NCBI RefSeq assembly: GCF_011386835.1
Contig: NC_088792.1
Coordinates: 234,862,394-234,926,393 of the forward strand
Reading direction: 5' to 3'
DNA from: Chrysemys picta bellii
Taxonomy: Eukaryota; Chordata; Testudines; Emydidae
Length of the DNA: 64,000 nucleotides
In this document: positions 1 through 11,640 of the stretch, piece after piece
How the letters are laid out: each line of letters begins with the position of its first letter
How positions within the stretch are numbered: the stretch's first letter is position 1
The notes under the pieces: model-generated
The model's input: the letters and a program-made list of their open reading frames with translations, nothing else
Database searches by the model: none
Told to the model about the DNA's origin: nothing
Translations under genes and position numbers: made by a program

Positions 1-174
1 TCACTTATCATTATAACAGCACTATGTTGGCTCCCTGCCTTCACTTGGGTATGCACAATGCCATATTCCTCATTCCAGTTTCTCTGCAACAAGATCTAAA
101 GTTTGAAAAAATTACATCAAAGTATTATGGAGATGCTTAAGATCTCAGTATTCTACCCACAACTGACTGCTTGT

Positions 175-345
175 CGTTGAGGCTCAGTGAAAAGGGCACT
201 GGAAACCTTGGCTTTGACATTGGCCTGCTGTAAGACTTTGGACAAGTCACTTCACCTCAGTTTTCTCCATCTGTAAATCAAACAGGCAAAATACTACTTA
301 CCTCCTTTGTACCGCCACTTTGAGATCTACATATGAAAACCACTA
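175..345 (+). repeat. MIR-like tRNA-derived SINE remnant
   Basis: The stretch reads like the core and tail of a MIR-type SINE: a 'gactttggacaagtcactt' block, then 'cctcagttttctccatctg', then a decayed tail with 'aaatactacttacctcc'. These blocks are characteristic of MIR and are in sense orientation. The tRNA-like head is weak. It is an old non-coding insertion. Confidence 0.55.
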
Positions 346-3300
346 TCTACATATTAGGTATCTTTATTATTTTCCACACTTTTAAATAGGTCACTTTTGG
401 GGGGTAAATTTTCTTTCTTCCCCTCAGTAGTTGTGCATCACTCTTCCAAGTGAATTCCAGGTATTTTTGAAACCCCTTTACTAGTTAACAGTTAAGCAAT
501 TTTCAAGTGTTTTAAACAAAGAAAACCTCTGTTCAATGCTAATTTATAGTGCTGTCTATGTCCCATTTAAAGTGACTGTGATTCAGAAGAAACACTCCGG
601 TTAGAGTTTTTCATTGAATGAAAAGGTTTAAAGCCAATAAAGTCTATCCAGGATTTCAGCTGGGAAAATGAAATAGAAAGCACATTTGTTTCTGGTCATT
701 GAATTTTTAACCTGGGTCTGTTGCTCCTGCTGTTAAGCTCTAATACATTCTCTACTAGAATGTAGCATCCAGTAATCCCAATTCTCAGTGTTTGGGAGTG
801 AGAGAGGTGAATTGCAAAATGACACATTTTTGTTTTTTTACTGTCCTTTACTACTTCACTGCAATGTAAAAAGACAGCTGCAAAATTTGTTACTTTAAGA
901 GAGGGTCCCCTCCCCCCCCCGTTTTTAACATTAGACACATCAAGTCCTAACTACTTTCTTTTTCCTGGAGGACTGGCAATCTTTGGAGGACCTGGAATGC
1001 AACACCAAAGCCAGAGGTTGAAACCTGAGATGCAGTTCTCTTCGACCCCATGGAGTGGAGAGTAGATGTTGAGTCTGAGGTTGGGAGAACAGTAGCGCAG
1101 GTTTCAAACTCCAGGTGTAACGACACACTCCAGATCCTCCAAAGACAGCCTGTGTTCTTCAAGAAAAAGGTAAGTCAAGAACTGATTCTTCCAATGTCAG
1201 CAGAAAGCTCCAGTTTCCCCCATTGCTTCTTGGAAGATTGTATTCATGTTGATTGACTGTATTTTTTATATTTTATTTGAAAATAAACAAATATAATTAA
1301 AAACATAGCCTGTCTTTATTCATCATAAAGGAGCAGTAAAAAGACAAGCACTTAGGGTTTTCCTTTGGTTTGAAATTCACCTTTAAGGGATGGTGAATAC
1401 CCTGCAAGAGCAGGGTTAAAAAGAAAATTTTTAACTGTTCCTCACTTAAATGACTAAACTGAACGATATCGATTTCATAGTTTAATGATAAAATTGCAGG
1501 AAAGCTTTAGAAACATATAAGTGTTTTAGCCTATTCTAACATTGTTATTTTGTACACCATTTCAACTATTTCTGAAGTATCTCAAAAAATAAGGCTACAT
1601 CTCAAGGAAATCAGCGCCAACTCTTTCATTCATTTAGTAAGGGAGCAGGCAGATTTGTTCACCTGTACTTTTTACCTATTAAAATGCCAGTTTTCTGGTG
1701 GAACAATATCCTCTAATGGCCAACTGCACTCTTAGATGCAACTCTTATTTACTTCAATATGTTGATTTCAATGGGAATTGACTGCATGCACCTGAATTTG
1801 TTCTGCAAACATTAACTTCTATTTCTGGCTGCTACTGCAATATAAATTAAAAATGATAAGAGTAATAATAAGGAGGGCAGGATCAGGCACTTACATTAGT
1901 TTCAATGAAGGCTCCCATTCTAACTTCCAAACAGAAAAAAAGAAAAAACCCCAAAGGCTGTATATACATTTGTGAAGTTGAATGCTCATACTGTGCTTTA
2001 CGGTTTGTAAGTGATTATCCAGACACATTAACAAGCAGGTACCAGATTTCCTTGGGAATGTTGATCCCTTAAATGCAGGAACCTCTCCAACTGGCAGTTC
2101 AGCAGTACAGATTAGACACTGCTTGACTCTGATTAGCTGAACTCCACAAAGTGTAGACCTGCTTTTCTTCCATTTACAGTTACAGTAAAAAATGTAGATG
2201 TATGTCCAACAACTATCCCAAACAGCTGCCTTTTAGGCTGCAAGGTCTGTCAACTGCTATTTTATCATTCCTACTTTACACTTATTATTAAAACTCATTA
2301 ATTATAGCTGTCAAAAAAAGCTTCTTTCAAAATGTTGCTAGTTACAGAACAGTCTGTCAGTCATTTATGCTGTACTCAGGATATCTGCTGGTTTGTTTGA
2401 TCACAAGTATTGTACATGGCAAAAAATTCTTACTTTAAAAAGGCTTTTTCAAATAACAGCTGGACTGAAAGTTTTATAACAAACACAGGGGCCAAGTCTT
2501 TAATCATGCAAGCAGTCCTCACACACACGATTCCAAGGGGACTACTCATGTGTGTAAGGATATGAGAAAGGGTTTCCAAGACTGGGCTGCAAATATCTTT
2601 ATCCAGCCATAATAAGGTAAAATTACTCAGAACCAATACATATATACAACACAACAGCAAATATTGCTGTGATTTACATGGCAAAAGATGGTAAAAACTT
2701 ATGCCCACTCCAACTTAGTTCTAGGAATCTAACACATAGGGTATATGTTATGTCATGTAAACCACACACTCATATAATAAATTAACCACTAACTTTGTAA
2801 ACTCTCCCTCTCTCATCAAAACGGGAGAGAAAAGTAAATACTCTTATAATCACACACATTTTAAAGTAAAACAGTATTAATGTCTTTCAGACATAAATGA
2901 AATCTAATGTCAAGCCATACTTAGGACAAATTTTTAAGTGGAGAAGAGGGGACCCATTTCTTCCACTGCGGAATTTGCCTCAGCCATACACAGTAAACCA
3001 AACTCCTGAAGCTAAAAAGCCTATAAACTCTCTCCAAACCATCAGGGAAATTCTACACACAGGATTGATTATACAGCCGGAGAAGACCATCCCGTACATG
3101 CAAACTATAATATAAAACAATGTCAATATGCATATCATGGTATTCCATTAGTTCGAATTAAAAATACAGTGAGCCACTGGAATGACAATCAATAAGAATA
3201 TTTCTACATTTGTCTAATCATATTTCGCATAAAAGAGAAATCCTCAATTTAAAATTTGAAGAAAGACCACTGTTTAATTCCCACACTGAGCATAGTTAAC

Positions 3301-3599
3301 CTATTGTAAGCATATATCTAATCAGAAAATGAGACTTTGAGATCAGTAGTAAAAGAGAAGGTTTCCCATTGCCTATCCCATTTCAACCTATTCTAGTTCT
3401 AGCCCATTTCTGTCCTCATGTCTGTATGCTATGTGAGACTGTGCCTCCTCATTATTTTAAAGATATATTCTCATCAGTATAGACAGAGGGGCCAAATTCC
3501 AGGGAGTAGCATTGTGACCTGATGCACGGGGTCAAAATGCCACTCACATTTGGCCTGGCTGCCCCTCTGTCCAGACAAACTAGACTAGCAAACAAAAAA
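346..3599. other. Anonymous AT-rich non-coding DNA
   Basis: No conserved coding frame, RNA gene or bounded mobile element is recognised. Short frames here have no recognisable motif and look like chance. The stretch includes a short C-run near 912-919 and ordinary AT-rich sequence. It may be intron or intergenic DNA. Confidence 0.5.
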
Positions 3600-3648
3600 T
3601 TATTTAATTATTTTGGTGCAAAAGTGTGTATATAGACTAGCCCTAAAC
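3600..3648. repeat. Half of a palindromic miniature element
   Basis: The block 'ttaattattttggtgcaa' followed by an end reading 'gactagccctaa' matches one arm of the palindromic element at 41091-41379. Only one arm is present, so this is a truncated copy. Confidence 0.4.
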
Positions 3649-3865
3649 CTAGAGGCAGGGCATGAGCCACTTATGCAGCTAGGGTTTGCGTTCTCCCTTT
3701 CCCCACGTTAAATACCATGCATATGAACACTATATAGGTAGGGGTTTAGGCCAATGCTCCATTCAGTTTGCAAATGCCCAGGTCATATTACAGTTATTCT
3801 ATGATCACTCCCTAAAAGCTTCTTGCCACTCATGATAACTCCATTTCTTGGTGTGGTTCCACTGC

Positions 3866-4193
3866 AGTTAGGGCAGGGGTAGGCAACCTATGGCACGTGT
3901 GCCGAAGGCGGCACGCAAGCTGATTTTCAGTGGCATTCACACTGCCCGGGTCCTGGCCACCGGTCCAGGGGGCTCTGCATTTTAATTTAATTTTAAATGA
4001 AGCTTCTTAAACATTTTAAAAAACCTTATTTACTTTACATACAACAATAGTTTAGTTATATATTATAGACTTGTAGAAAGAGACCTTCTAAAAATGTTAA
4101 AATGTATTACTGGCACGTGAAACCTTAAATTAGAGTGAATAAATGAAGACTCGGCACACCACTTCTGAAAGGTTGCCAACCCCTGAGTTAGGG
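3866..4193. mobile_element. Non-autonomous hAT-type miniature element with 8-bp TSD
   Basis: The 312-bp body runs 3874-4185. It starts 'caggggtaggcaacc' and ends 'ggttgccaacccctg', which are inverted repeats with one mismatch over 15 bp. It is flanked on both sides by the same 8-bp direct repeat, agttaggg (3866-3873 and 4186-4193), the target duplication length expected of hAT transposases. There is no coding capacity, so it must have been moved in trans. The intact duplication and TIRs make the boundaries secure. Confidence 0.88.
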
Positions 4194-6040
4194 CATCGTG
4201 AGGCCTAAATATTTTGCCCAAACACAGTAGAAAATGTGACCCCAAATGCTGTGGAAAGCAAAAAGACCTATTTGGTTCCAGCTCTATAGTATGGGAACTA
4301 ACTCGAGCAATTTTATATCTGTTATTTTATTAAAACCACAAAAAAACCCTGAAAATTTATTAATGTTTTTATATTCCCTTACCATTAACTCCATTCCTGC
4401 CTTTCAGTTGCAACGGAAAGGATTCTGACTGGGTATCAACAATGGCTATTCATCACAAAAAAGGAAACAAAAGCAGCAGTAATGAATTGACAAAGCTTGT
4501 TAGTCTTCTCCAGCGAAGTTTCAACAATTAGCGATGCAACAAATGCATATCAATCATTCAAATGCAGTAAGAGATCTATCTTCCAGTAAAAGAAGGAAAG
4601 AGCAGTAGCTAATAAAGACTGGGCTGTCTTAGAAAGAAAAATCCAACAATCCACAGAACTCTAACAATCCATAAGTTCAAACACATTAACTGGTAAGAAT
4701 CTTTTTCATTTTTGTTTTTTAATTAGAAAATCACCATCCAAAGGAAAACATCTCTTGTATACAGAACATTTGTACCAAGGCTGCCTGCCACTCACTCTCA
4801 CTACCATATATGCTGCTGTTACAAACATATACAGTAAGATCTACTCTGTCTTAACAGTTGATAATGATTTCCAGGTCTCCTTTACAGCAGCATGTCTGGC
4901 TATTTGTTGTGAAACTCTTATCATTGTTAACAGAAACTGTGCGTCTAATCCACTAAACATGTGCAGACAGACTAATCTGTGATCTTCATTATGCAAATGA
5001 GGAGTTTAGCCATGCACTCTCCTTTTCAGCCTTATTCCTGCTAGTAGGCAAGAGTAGCTTGGTAGCTGCACTCTCATGAAAGTGAGATTCCCATGCACTC
5101 CCTATCCTGTTCATCATTTTTTTACCTTACATTTATGCGTTTAAAAAAACCCAGCACCTACACAGGATCAGACCCTGCGTCTGGTAAGTCTGCCAACAAA
5201 TGAGCCAATTCAAATGGCAATTTATTTGATGAGGAATTGGACTGAAACTGCAAACTCTTCTCAGACTTGCCACTGAATGTTCATTACATGGGAACAACTG
5301 TAGGCTTTTATCAACCTAGGCAGGATACAAACTAATGACACCGAGTAAGGCCCATTTGCTGAATACTCTTAGTTGTAAAAATAAAAGATTTTGAAACAAA
5401 AAAAACAGAGAGTCTGTCAGGTTTTAATAGGTTTATTGCTTTCTGTTACTAGCTTCCCTTTTCCCAATCCCAAGACAGGTTAAGTTAACCACTTAGGGTT
5501 GGTCATTCAGGAGTGGCCACGGGCACAGTATTTCCTATTGGGCACACTGAATGAGAAGTCACCTCACTTGCAGAAATTTTGGAAAAGAAATGGTTTATTT
5601 TTAAAGTAAACTTTGGAGAGGTCAACAGGACTTCAAGAGGTCAGCACCAGGCAGCCGGTGGGTAGACGGCACAGTAGAAAGACAACAACACTTGTCATTA
5701 ATTATATCTGTTGGAATGCTGCACATTCCCCCCTCTCACCCCCACAAGAGGTAGCATTCTCGCCATCCCAGCACAAGCTCTCTTATGTCCTGCTCGACCC
5801 CAGTGAGGGCATGTGCCAAGAAGCTCTCGGATTCCTGAAGCCAAGAATCAGCCAATCCAAGTGGAGACTAAGGAATTTAAACTTGTCCCTTCATTTTGAG
5901 ACAAATTTTTCCAATTTAACCACACTCCCTCATATATGTCTAAGCTATCATTGTAATCTAGAAGGATCTATCACAGTGGCTATCAGTGTACAGCATGCCT
6001 TGATGTCAGCTCCCAGCCATGTGACTAAGAAAAAGAAAAC
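4194..6040. other. Anonymous DNA between hAT element and DIRS element A
   Basis: No convincing gene is seen. An open frame at 5613-6059 (+, 148 codons) lacks recognisable domains, has low-complexity composition and runs into the terminal repeat of the adjoining DIRS element, so it is treated as chance. Confidence 0.45.
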
Positions 6041-6390
6041 AGTTACTAATATTTCATAACTGTTGTTCTTCGAGATGTGTTGCTCATGTCCATTCCATGC
6101 TAGGTGTGTGTGCACTGTTCCTGGAGATTTTTCCCTTAGTGGTATCCATTAGGCCGGCTCAAGTGCCCTCTGGAGCTGCACACATATGTGCCAGTATAAG
6201 GGACGTTGCCGGCTCCGCACCGTCTCGGTTCCTTCTTGCTAGTAATTCCGACAGAGGGCCAGGAAGATGGGTCATGGAATGGACATGAGCAACACATCTA
6301 GAAGAACAACAGTTATGAAAGCTTAGTAACTGTTTTTTTCTTCTTCGAGTGCTTGCTCATGTCCATTCCATGTTAGGAGACTCACAAGCA
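6041..6390 (-). repeat. 3' terminal inverted repeat plus internal complementary region of DIRS A
   Basis: The left end contains a near-perfect inverted pair at about 6056-6100 and 6273-6321, sharing 'gatgtgttgctcatgtcc' and its complement. A third copy of the 'gcttgctcatgtccattcc' block lies in direct orientation at 6349-6380. A terminal repeat followed by a complementary internal segment is the arrangement expected at the right end of DIRS1-type elements, where the internal complementary region is thought to guide circle formation. Confidence 0.72.
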
Positions 6391-6419
6391 GTACCCCAGG
6401 AGGTGGGCTTGGAGTTCAT

Positions 6420-7440
6420 GGATGTGCTGACTGCAACACTGCTCTCTTGAAACTGGCATCATCTGGGGCCTGTTAGGTGATGGCATGGTGGGTCGCAAAG
6501 GTATGAACCGATGACAAGGTTGAGGCTCTGCAGAAGTCCTAGATTGGTATCTGTGTGAGGAACACTGCTGACGAAGCCTGGGCTCTTGTGGAATGAGTGG
6601 TCATGATGGCTGGAGGCGAGAAATTTGTCTGTTCATAGCAAGCCTGAATACAGGTGGTTATCCAGGACAAGATTCTTTGGGTTGACACGAGCAGCCTTTA
6701 TTCTTTCCGCTATTGCTACAAAGCATTGCGGAAGGATTAGTCCTTTCACTATAAAAGGTGAGGGCCTGTCTAACGTTCAACGTATGACGCCATCGTTCCG
6801 CAGAGCTTTTGTGATGTTTTGGGAAGAAGACAGGTAGAAAAATGACCTGGTTGTTCTGGAATTGGGATACCACCTTTGGCAGGAAGGCAAGATGGGGTGC
6901 AGTTGGACCTTGTCCTTGAAGAACATCGTGTAAGGTGGTTCTGATGTAAGGGCCTTGGTCTCAGAGACCTTTTTTGCCAAGGAGATCACCATCAGGAAGG
7001 CGATCTTCCAGGAGAAAAGTCTTACGGTGCATGATGCTAACGGCTTGAAGGGGGGGACCCAAGCCTCTACAGGACCAGGTTTAAGTTCCATGAGAGGGGT
7101 CGGTTCGTGAACCCAAGGACAGAGTCTTTCCAAACTCCTGAGAAACCGAATGGCCATTCGGTGGGAGAACACTGATCTGCCACTCACTGGGGGGTGAAAG
7201 GCGGATATGGCCGCCAAATGAACTTTAATAGAAGAAAGTGCTAGACCCTGCAGCTTTAGGTGGAGCAAACAGTCCAAGATAGATTGAAGAAAAGATCGAA
7301 ATGGAGAGAGATCCCGTTCAGAGGCTCAACAAGTGAAATGTTCCCATTTGACCAAGTAGGTAGATCTTGTGGAAGGCTTTCTACTACCTAGCAAGACTTG
7401 TCAAACCTGTTCCAAGCAGACCTGTTTTTCAGGGCTCAGC
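6420..7440 (-). pseudogene. DIRS A tyrosine recombinase, frameshifted
   Basis: The main open piece is 6777-7277. Its N-terminal SAM-like segment includes 'LALSSIKVHLAAISAFHPP' and 'RFLRSLERL', and a catalytic-domain segment follows with 'WKIAFLMVISLAKKVSE', typical of DIRS recombinases. A later frame (6658-6873) carries 'LNVRQALTFYSERT'. In the frame downstream, near 6570-6600, 'THSTRAQASS' matches the HxxR part of the R-HxxR-Y catalytic set. The protein would cut and rejoin DNA to integrate the circular intermediate. At least two frame changes break it. Confidence 0.75.
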
Positions 7441-7559
7441 CATGCAATTAGGTGCAGGGAGGTGAGGTTCAGGTGAAGCAACTGGCCGTGGTCTTGTGAA
7501 ATCAAGTCCCAGAGGACTGGGAGCGAGAGTGGAGCTACCACTGAGAGGTCCAGAAGCGT

Positions 7560-8316
7560 GCCAAACCAATGCTGCCATGGCTACGCTGGTGCTCTCAGGA
7601 TAATTCTTGCCTTGTCCCGTTTGATTTTTAGAAGAACCTTGTGAACCAAGGGGATCAGGGGAAAGGCATTCAGTAGGTGATCTGGCCATTCGAGCAGGAA
7701 GGTGTCGGAGAGGGAACCTATACTGTGCCTCCGCAGTGAACAGAACTGATGGCATTTTCTGTTCTGCCTGGTGGCAAACAGGTCCATCTAGGAAGGCCCC
7801 CATCTTTGGAAGATGACACTGATGACCTCCAAATGAAGAGACCACTTGTGGTGATAGAAGAGGGACCTGCTGAGGTGATCCGCCAACACATTCCGGGCTT
7901 CCGGGAGGTGAGACACCTCGAGATGGAGTGTCTCGCACAGAAGTCCCATAGACCGATGGTGTCCTGACACAGGGCAGAGGCTCAGGCCCCCCTTCTTTCT
8001 TGTTGATATAGAACATGGCTGCTGTATTGTCTGTCAGGAATTGAACCACCTTGCCTGAGACCTGGGGAAGGAACATTAGGCAAGCCAGGCACACTGCCCT
8101 AAGCTCCCTGACATTTATGTGCAGGGAGAGTTCTTCCCAGGACCAGAGGCCCTGAGTTCTGAGGTGGGCTCTAAACCCTAGGTCTGATGCATCCGAGACT
8201 AAAGACACCGACGGCTGTGTGACAACGAAGGGCACCCTCATCATTACCAACCTGGGTTCCTTCCACCAACCTAGGGAGCCGAGGACCGGGGGAGGGACCA
8301 TAAGTACTGAGTCCAA
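7560..8316 (-). pseudogene. DIRS A RNase H domain, frameshifted
   Basis: The frame at 7429-8316 opens with an RNase H signature: 'VSDASDLGFRAH' (first acidic residue), 'INVRELRAV' (E) and 'LTDNTAAMFYI' (D). It then shifts. The C-terminal part continues in other frames: 7788-7970 with 'HLPEARNVLADHLSR' and 7581-7787 with 'MDLFATRQNRKCHQFCS', typical of DIRS RNase H ends. It would degrade the RNA strand of the cDNA hybrid. Several frame changes make it a relic. Confidence 0.76.
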
Positions 8317-8369
8317 GTGGTGTCTGCTCAGGGGAGTATCCTGATACTACCCACATCTAGAGGGACCTA

Positions 8370-9290
8370 AGGCATAACCTGGCATACTGAACCATGTAAG
8401 TGCAAGCTGCCATGTGACCCAGTAGCTTGAGACACACTCAAGTTGTCATGATTAGGTGGGACATGACCTTGGATATCAGGTTTGCCATGGTCTGGGTTAA
8501 GTCGAGCACTGCCCCAGTAAATACTATTCTCTGAACTGGAACAAGAGTTGACTTCTGCTTGTTTATCAGCAGGCCCAGTGCCCTGACGGTGGTTTGGACT
8601 GTGCTGATGCTGTCTTGCACTTGAGCCTGCGACTGACCTTTGATCAGCCATTCATTGAGGTACGGGTAGACCTGAAAGCTGCACTGCCTGAAGAAGGAGG
8701 CTACAACCGGCATACACTTTGTAAAAACCCGTGGGACTGCTGATAGGCTGAAGGAAAGGGCGGTGAATCAGAGAATTGGTAATAGTGATGATCCATTAGA
8801 AATCTAAGAAATCTTCTGTGGCCACTGAAGACAGAAATATGAAAGTATGCATCCTTTAAGTCGAGGGAGGCGTACCAGACTTCTGGGTTCAGGGAAGGAA
8901 TGATGGAGGCCAGGGAGACCATGCGGAACCCCAGTTTCTTGAGATATCTGTTGAGGCAACATGGATACGGGATGGGCCGGAGCCCCCCTTTTGCCTCTGG
9001 GATTAGGAAATATCGGGAATAAAACCCCTTCCCTCTAAAGTCTTGAGGAACTTCCTCCACAGCCCCCATACGTAGGAGGGATTGCACCTCCTGGACAAGA
9101 AGTTGCTCATGAGAAGGGTCCCTAAAGAGAGATGGGGATGGGAGGTTGGAGAGAGGGGTGGATAAAAACTGAAGGGTATATCCAACTATCACTGTACTCA
9201 GGACCCATCGGTCCGATGTTATGGATGCCCTAGCCAGGCTGAAGAGTGACACACTGTCCAAAAATGAAGGGGGGGGGGGTGAGAATCCGA
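8370..9290 (-). pseudogene. DIRS A reverse transcriptase with altered YxDD
   Basis: Frame 8701-9261 holds the fingers and palm: 'SRYFLIPEAKGGLRPI' and motif A 'WYASLDLKDAYFHI'. A frameshift near 8765 moves the reading to 8438-8713, which continues with 'YLNEWLIKG', 'LGLLINKQKSTL' and 'IVFTGAVLDL'. DIRS elements normally read YLDDWL at the first of these, so both catalytic aspartates are changed (D to N, D to E). With the frameshift this RT cannot be active. The upstream 'ARASITSDRWVL' segment is the usual linker between gag and RT. Confidence 0.86.
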
Positions 9291-9860
9291 AATGGTGACT
9301 GGTACAGTGCCTTCAGGTGCATCTTCAAAAGGCCTGCTTGGGCCTGCCAGAGTATCTCTGAGGCGCCAACTGGGAAGCTGAGGTGGATGGGAGTGGTTGG
9401 CACTACTTATAACCTCTGCCTTTTCTTTTGTAGGGCTCCTGTCTTGGAGATCCTTGGAACCGAGGAGGCTGCTAGAGCCTGAAATGTTTTCTGGAGGCAG
9501 ATGGGGCGTACAGGCCTAAGGATCATAGGGTGGCTGTGGCCCTTGAGTCCTTCAGTCTATGAAGTCTTGTGTCCATCTGCTCCAAGAAAAGGGAGGAGCC
9601 TTCAAATGGGAGGTCCTGGATTGACTGTTGAACCTCGTGGGGAAGGCTGAAGGACTGGAGCCAGGAACAGCGCCTCATGGTGATTGTGGAGGCCATTGTC
9701 CAGACTGCCAAGTCGGCAGCATCCAGAGCCACCTGGAGAGAAGTCCTGGCTATGTTCTTACCCTCTCCTAAGAGGGTTGCAAACTCCTGTCTTGAACTTA
9801 TTCAGGAAGTCCCATAGATTAAAATTGTATCTCCCCAGCAAAGTTAATTGGCGATATACA
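9291..9860 (-). pseudogene. DIRS A gag, C-terminal half
   Basis: Frame 9523-9732 carries 'ALDAADLAVWTMASTITMR', 'SWLQSFSLPHEVQ', 'IQDLPFEGSSLFLEQMD' and 'LHRLKDSRATAT', recognisable as the conserved C-terminal half of DIRS gag. The reading immediately upstream (about 9780-9855) gives 'LLGRYNFNLWDFLNKFKTG', also typical. The coding sequence then stops at the boundary of inserted DIRS B and resumes at about 12509 with 'KKLDLFRRKV', so the two halves were one gene before the insertion. Confidence 0.75.
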
Positions 9861-9873
9861 GTTGGAAAAAATG

Positions 9874-10095
9874 GTTACTCACCTTTGTAACTGTTGTTCT
9901 TCGAGATGTGTTGCTCATATCCATTCCAATTAGGTGTGAGTGCGCCGCGTGCACGATTGTCGGAGAATTTTTACCCTAGCAACACCTGGTGAGTTAGCTG
10001 TGGAGCCCCCTGGAGTGGCGCCTTCATGGCACTGGATATATACCTCAGCTGACCCAGCGCCCCCTCAGTTCCTTCTTGCCAGCTACTCTGACAGA
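9874..10095 (-). repeat. DIRS B 3' terminal inverted repeat
   Basis: It begins with a short hairpin-forming motif (gttac ... gtaac), followed by 'tgttgttcttcgagatgtg', then 'gcgccgcgtgcacgattgtc', and ends 'cttgccagctactctgacag'. It is inverted relative to 12280-12508. The same opening motif starts DIRS A (6042) and the DIRS fragment at 52560. Confidence 0.8.
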
Positions 10096-10590
10096 AACAT
10101 GCCTTGCTGAAGTGATGGCTACAAGGAAGGCTGTCTTCCAAGATAGGTAAAGGAGTGAGCAGGTAGCCATTGGCTCGAACGGGGGCCCCGTAAGCATGGA
10201 GAGGACCAGGTTAAGGTCCCACACCGGGACCGGTTGACGCAATTTTGGGTATAGGCAATCTAAGCCCTTTAGTTATCGGACGACCATCGGGTTAGAGAAG
10301 ACCAAGGAAGCATGTTCTCCTGGATGGAACGCCAAGATAGCTGCTAGGTGCACCCTGACAGATGATATCGCCAGGCCCTGCTGCTTTAGGGAAAGGAGAT
10401 AATCCAGTATAAGTGGTATCGACGCCTGCAAGGGGGGCGTGGCGCACTGCTTGCACCAACAGGAGAAGCGCTTCCATTTGGCTAAGTAGGTTGCCCGTGT
10501 GGAGGGTTTCCTGCTGCCTAACAGAACCTGCTGCACGGATTTCGAGCAGAGTAACTCTGCTCGAGTTAGCCATGCGGCATCCACGCTGTA
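10045..10590 (-). pseudogene. DIRS B tyrosine recombinase, catalytic end missing
   Basis: The frame 10273-10896 carries in its second half the recombinase N-terminal region: 'RKPSTRATYLAKWKRFSCW', 'LILDYLLSLKQQGLAISSV' and 'RVHLAAILAFHP'. After a frame change, 10045-10242 gives 'LSWKTAFLVAITSARHVS', the start of the catalytic domain. The sequence then passes directly into the terminal repeat, so the HxxR and Tyr part is deleted. No recombinase activity is possible. The first half of 10273-10896 is an out-of-frame reading of RNase H-proximal sequence. Confidence 0.72.
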
Positions 10591-10741
10591 AGGTGGAGCG
10601 ATTGCAGGTCGGGGTGACAGAGTCGTCCGTGGTCCTGGGAGATCAGGTCCAGCCACAGTGGGAGCATGATTGGAGGCTCTACCGACAACTCCAGGAGTGT
10701 GGTGTGCCAGTGCTGCCTTGGCCATGCTGGAGCTACCAGAA

Positions 10742-11090
10742 TCATGTGGGCCTTGTCCCTGCACAGCTTGAGCAGAACCCTGTGGACCAGTGGGAATGGA
10801 GGGAAGGCATAGAACAGCTGGTCTTTCCACAGCAGTAGGAAAGCGTCTGACAGGGAGCCCTGCGAGCGTCCTTGGAGAGAACAGAACACTTGGCACTTCG
10901 ATTGCTGCGCGAGGAGAATAGGTCGATCTGGGGAAATCCCCACCTCTGGAAGATGGAGTGAATGATATCTGGATGAATCAACCACTCGTGAGTTTGGAAT
11001 GACCTGCTGAGACGGTCTGCCAGTGGGAGAAACGACATCATCAGATGTATTGAGTGGGCTATGCAAAACTCCCACAGGCAAATGGCCTCC
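10742..11090 (-). pseudogene. DIRS B RNase H C-terminal remnant
   Basis: Frame 10742-11041 includes 'LADRLSRSF', 'HEWLIHPDIIHSIFQRWG' and 'IDLFSSRSNRSAKC', which align by eye with the end of RNase H in element A. Just upstream the reading 'ICLWEFCIAHSIHL' belongs to the same domain. The N-terminal RNase H signatures (SDAS, TDN) are absent because the sequence runs into a GC-rich insert at about 11091. Confidence 0.68.
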
Positions 11091-11640
11091 TGGCCAGGGG
11101 CGGCAAGTTATATGGGCCCGTGGTGCCCGGGCTCCAGGAACATTCAGGGCCGGGGGCTCTGCTCCATCAATGTTTGGAGCTATGTCTCTCCCCTGGCCCT
11201 GCCTGGAGCAGCCTCCCGCCTGCCCCCCCCCCCAGGCTCTGGAGCGTCCCCCCTCCCCGAGCGTCCCTGCCTGAATGAAAGTGGCGCCTCTCCCTTGCCT
11301 GCCTGCGCTGCCGGCTATAGCACAGCACAAGAGCAGCGCCCGCGGCAGGCTGAGGCAGCTGGCTGCTGCTCCACCTCAGGAGGGGAGGAGGCACACACGT
11401 GCTTAGCAGCCCTCCCCTCCCCCGGCACCCATGCCAAGGGGGCTTCCGGCGGGAGACATCTGGAGTGGACCTCACTCACCTCAGCTGCTGAGGCTTCAGT
11501 GAGTGTTTGACCCTGTGATCCAGCCCCCCCCCCCCCCCCAGCAGCCACCACTCCTGCCCCACGCTGGGCAAGGGGCAGCCCCATCCCCCATCTCCAATGA
11601 GGCTAGGGTGAGGGGCAGCAGGTTGCAGCAGGGAAGGAAG
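11091..11640. other. GC-rich insert replacing RT/RNase H of DIRS B
   Basis: Composition changes abruptly to very GC-rich with long C runs (11225-11233, 11524-11538). The several long open frames on both strands follow from low stop-codon density and show no domain. It separates RNase H from the RT-proximal fragment of DIRS B, so it is either an inserted GC-rich repeat or filler at a deletion. No reliable terminal repeats or target duplication were seen. Confidence 0.5.

Noticed and set aside
5613..6059. 148-codon open frame (+)
   Set aside because: No recognisable motif, low conservation-like signal, and it overlaps the edge of DIRS A. Treated as chance.
10413..10838. 141-codon frame (+)
   Set aside because: Antisense shadow of the DIRS B recombinase and RNase H region.
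11023..11584. Several long open frames on both strands
   Set aside because: They lie in a GC-rich, stop-poor insert with C runs. Frames open simultaneously on both strands are a composition effect.
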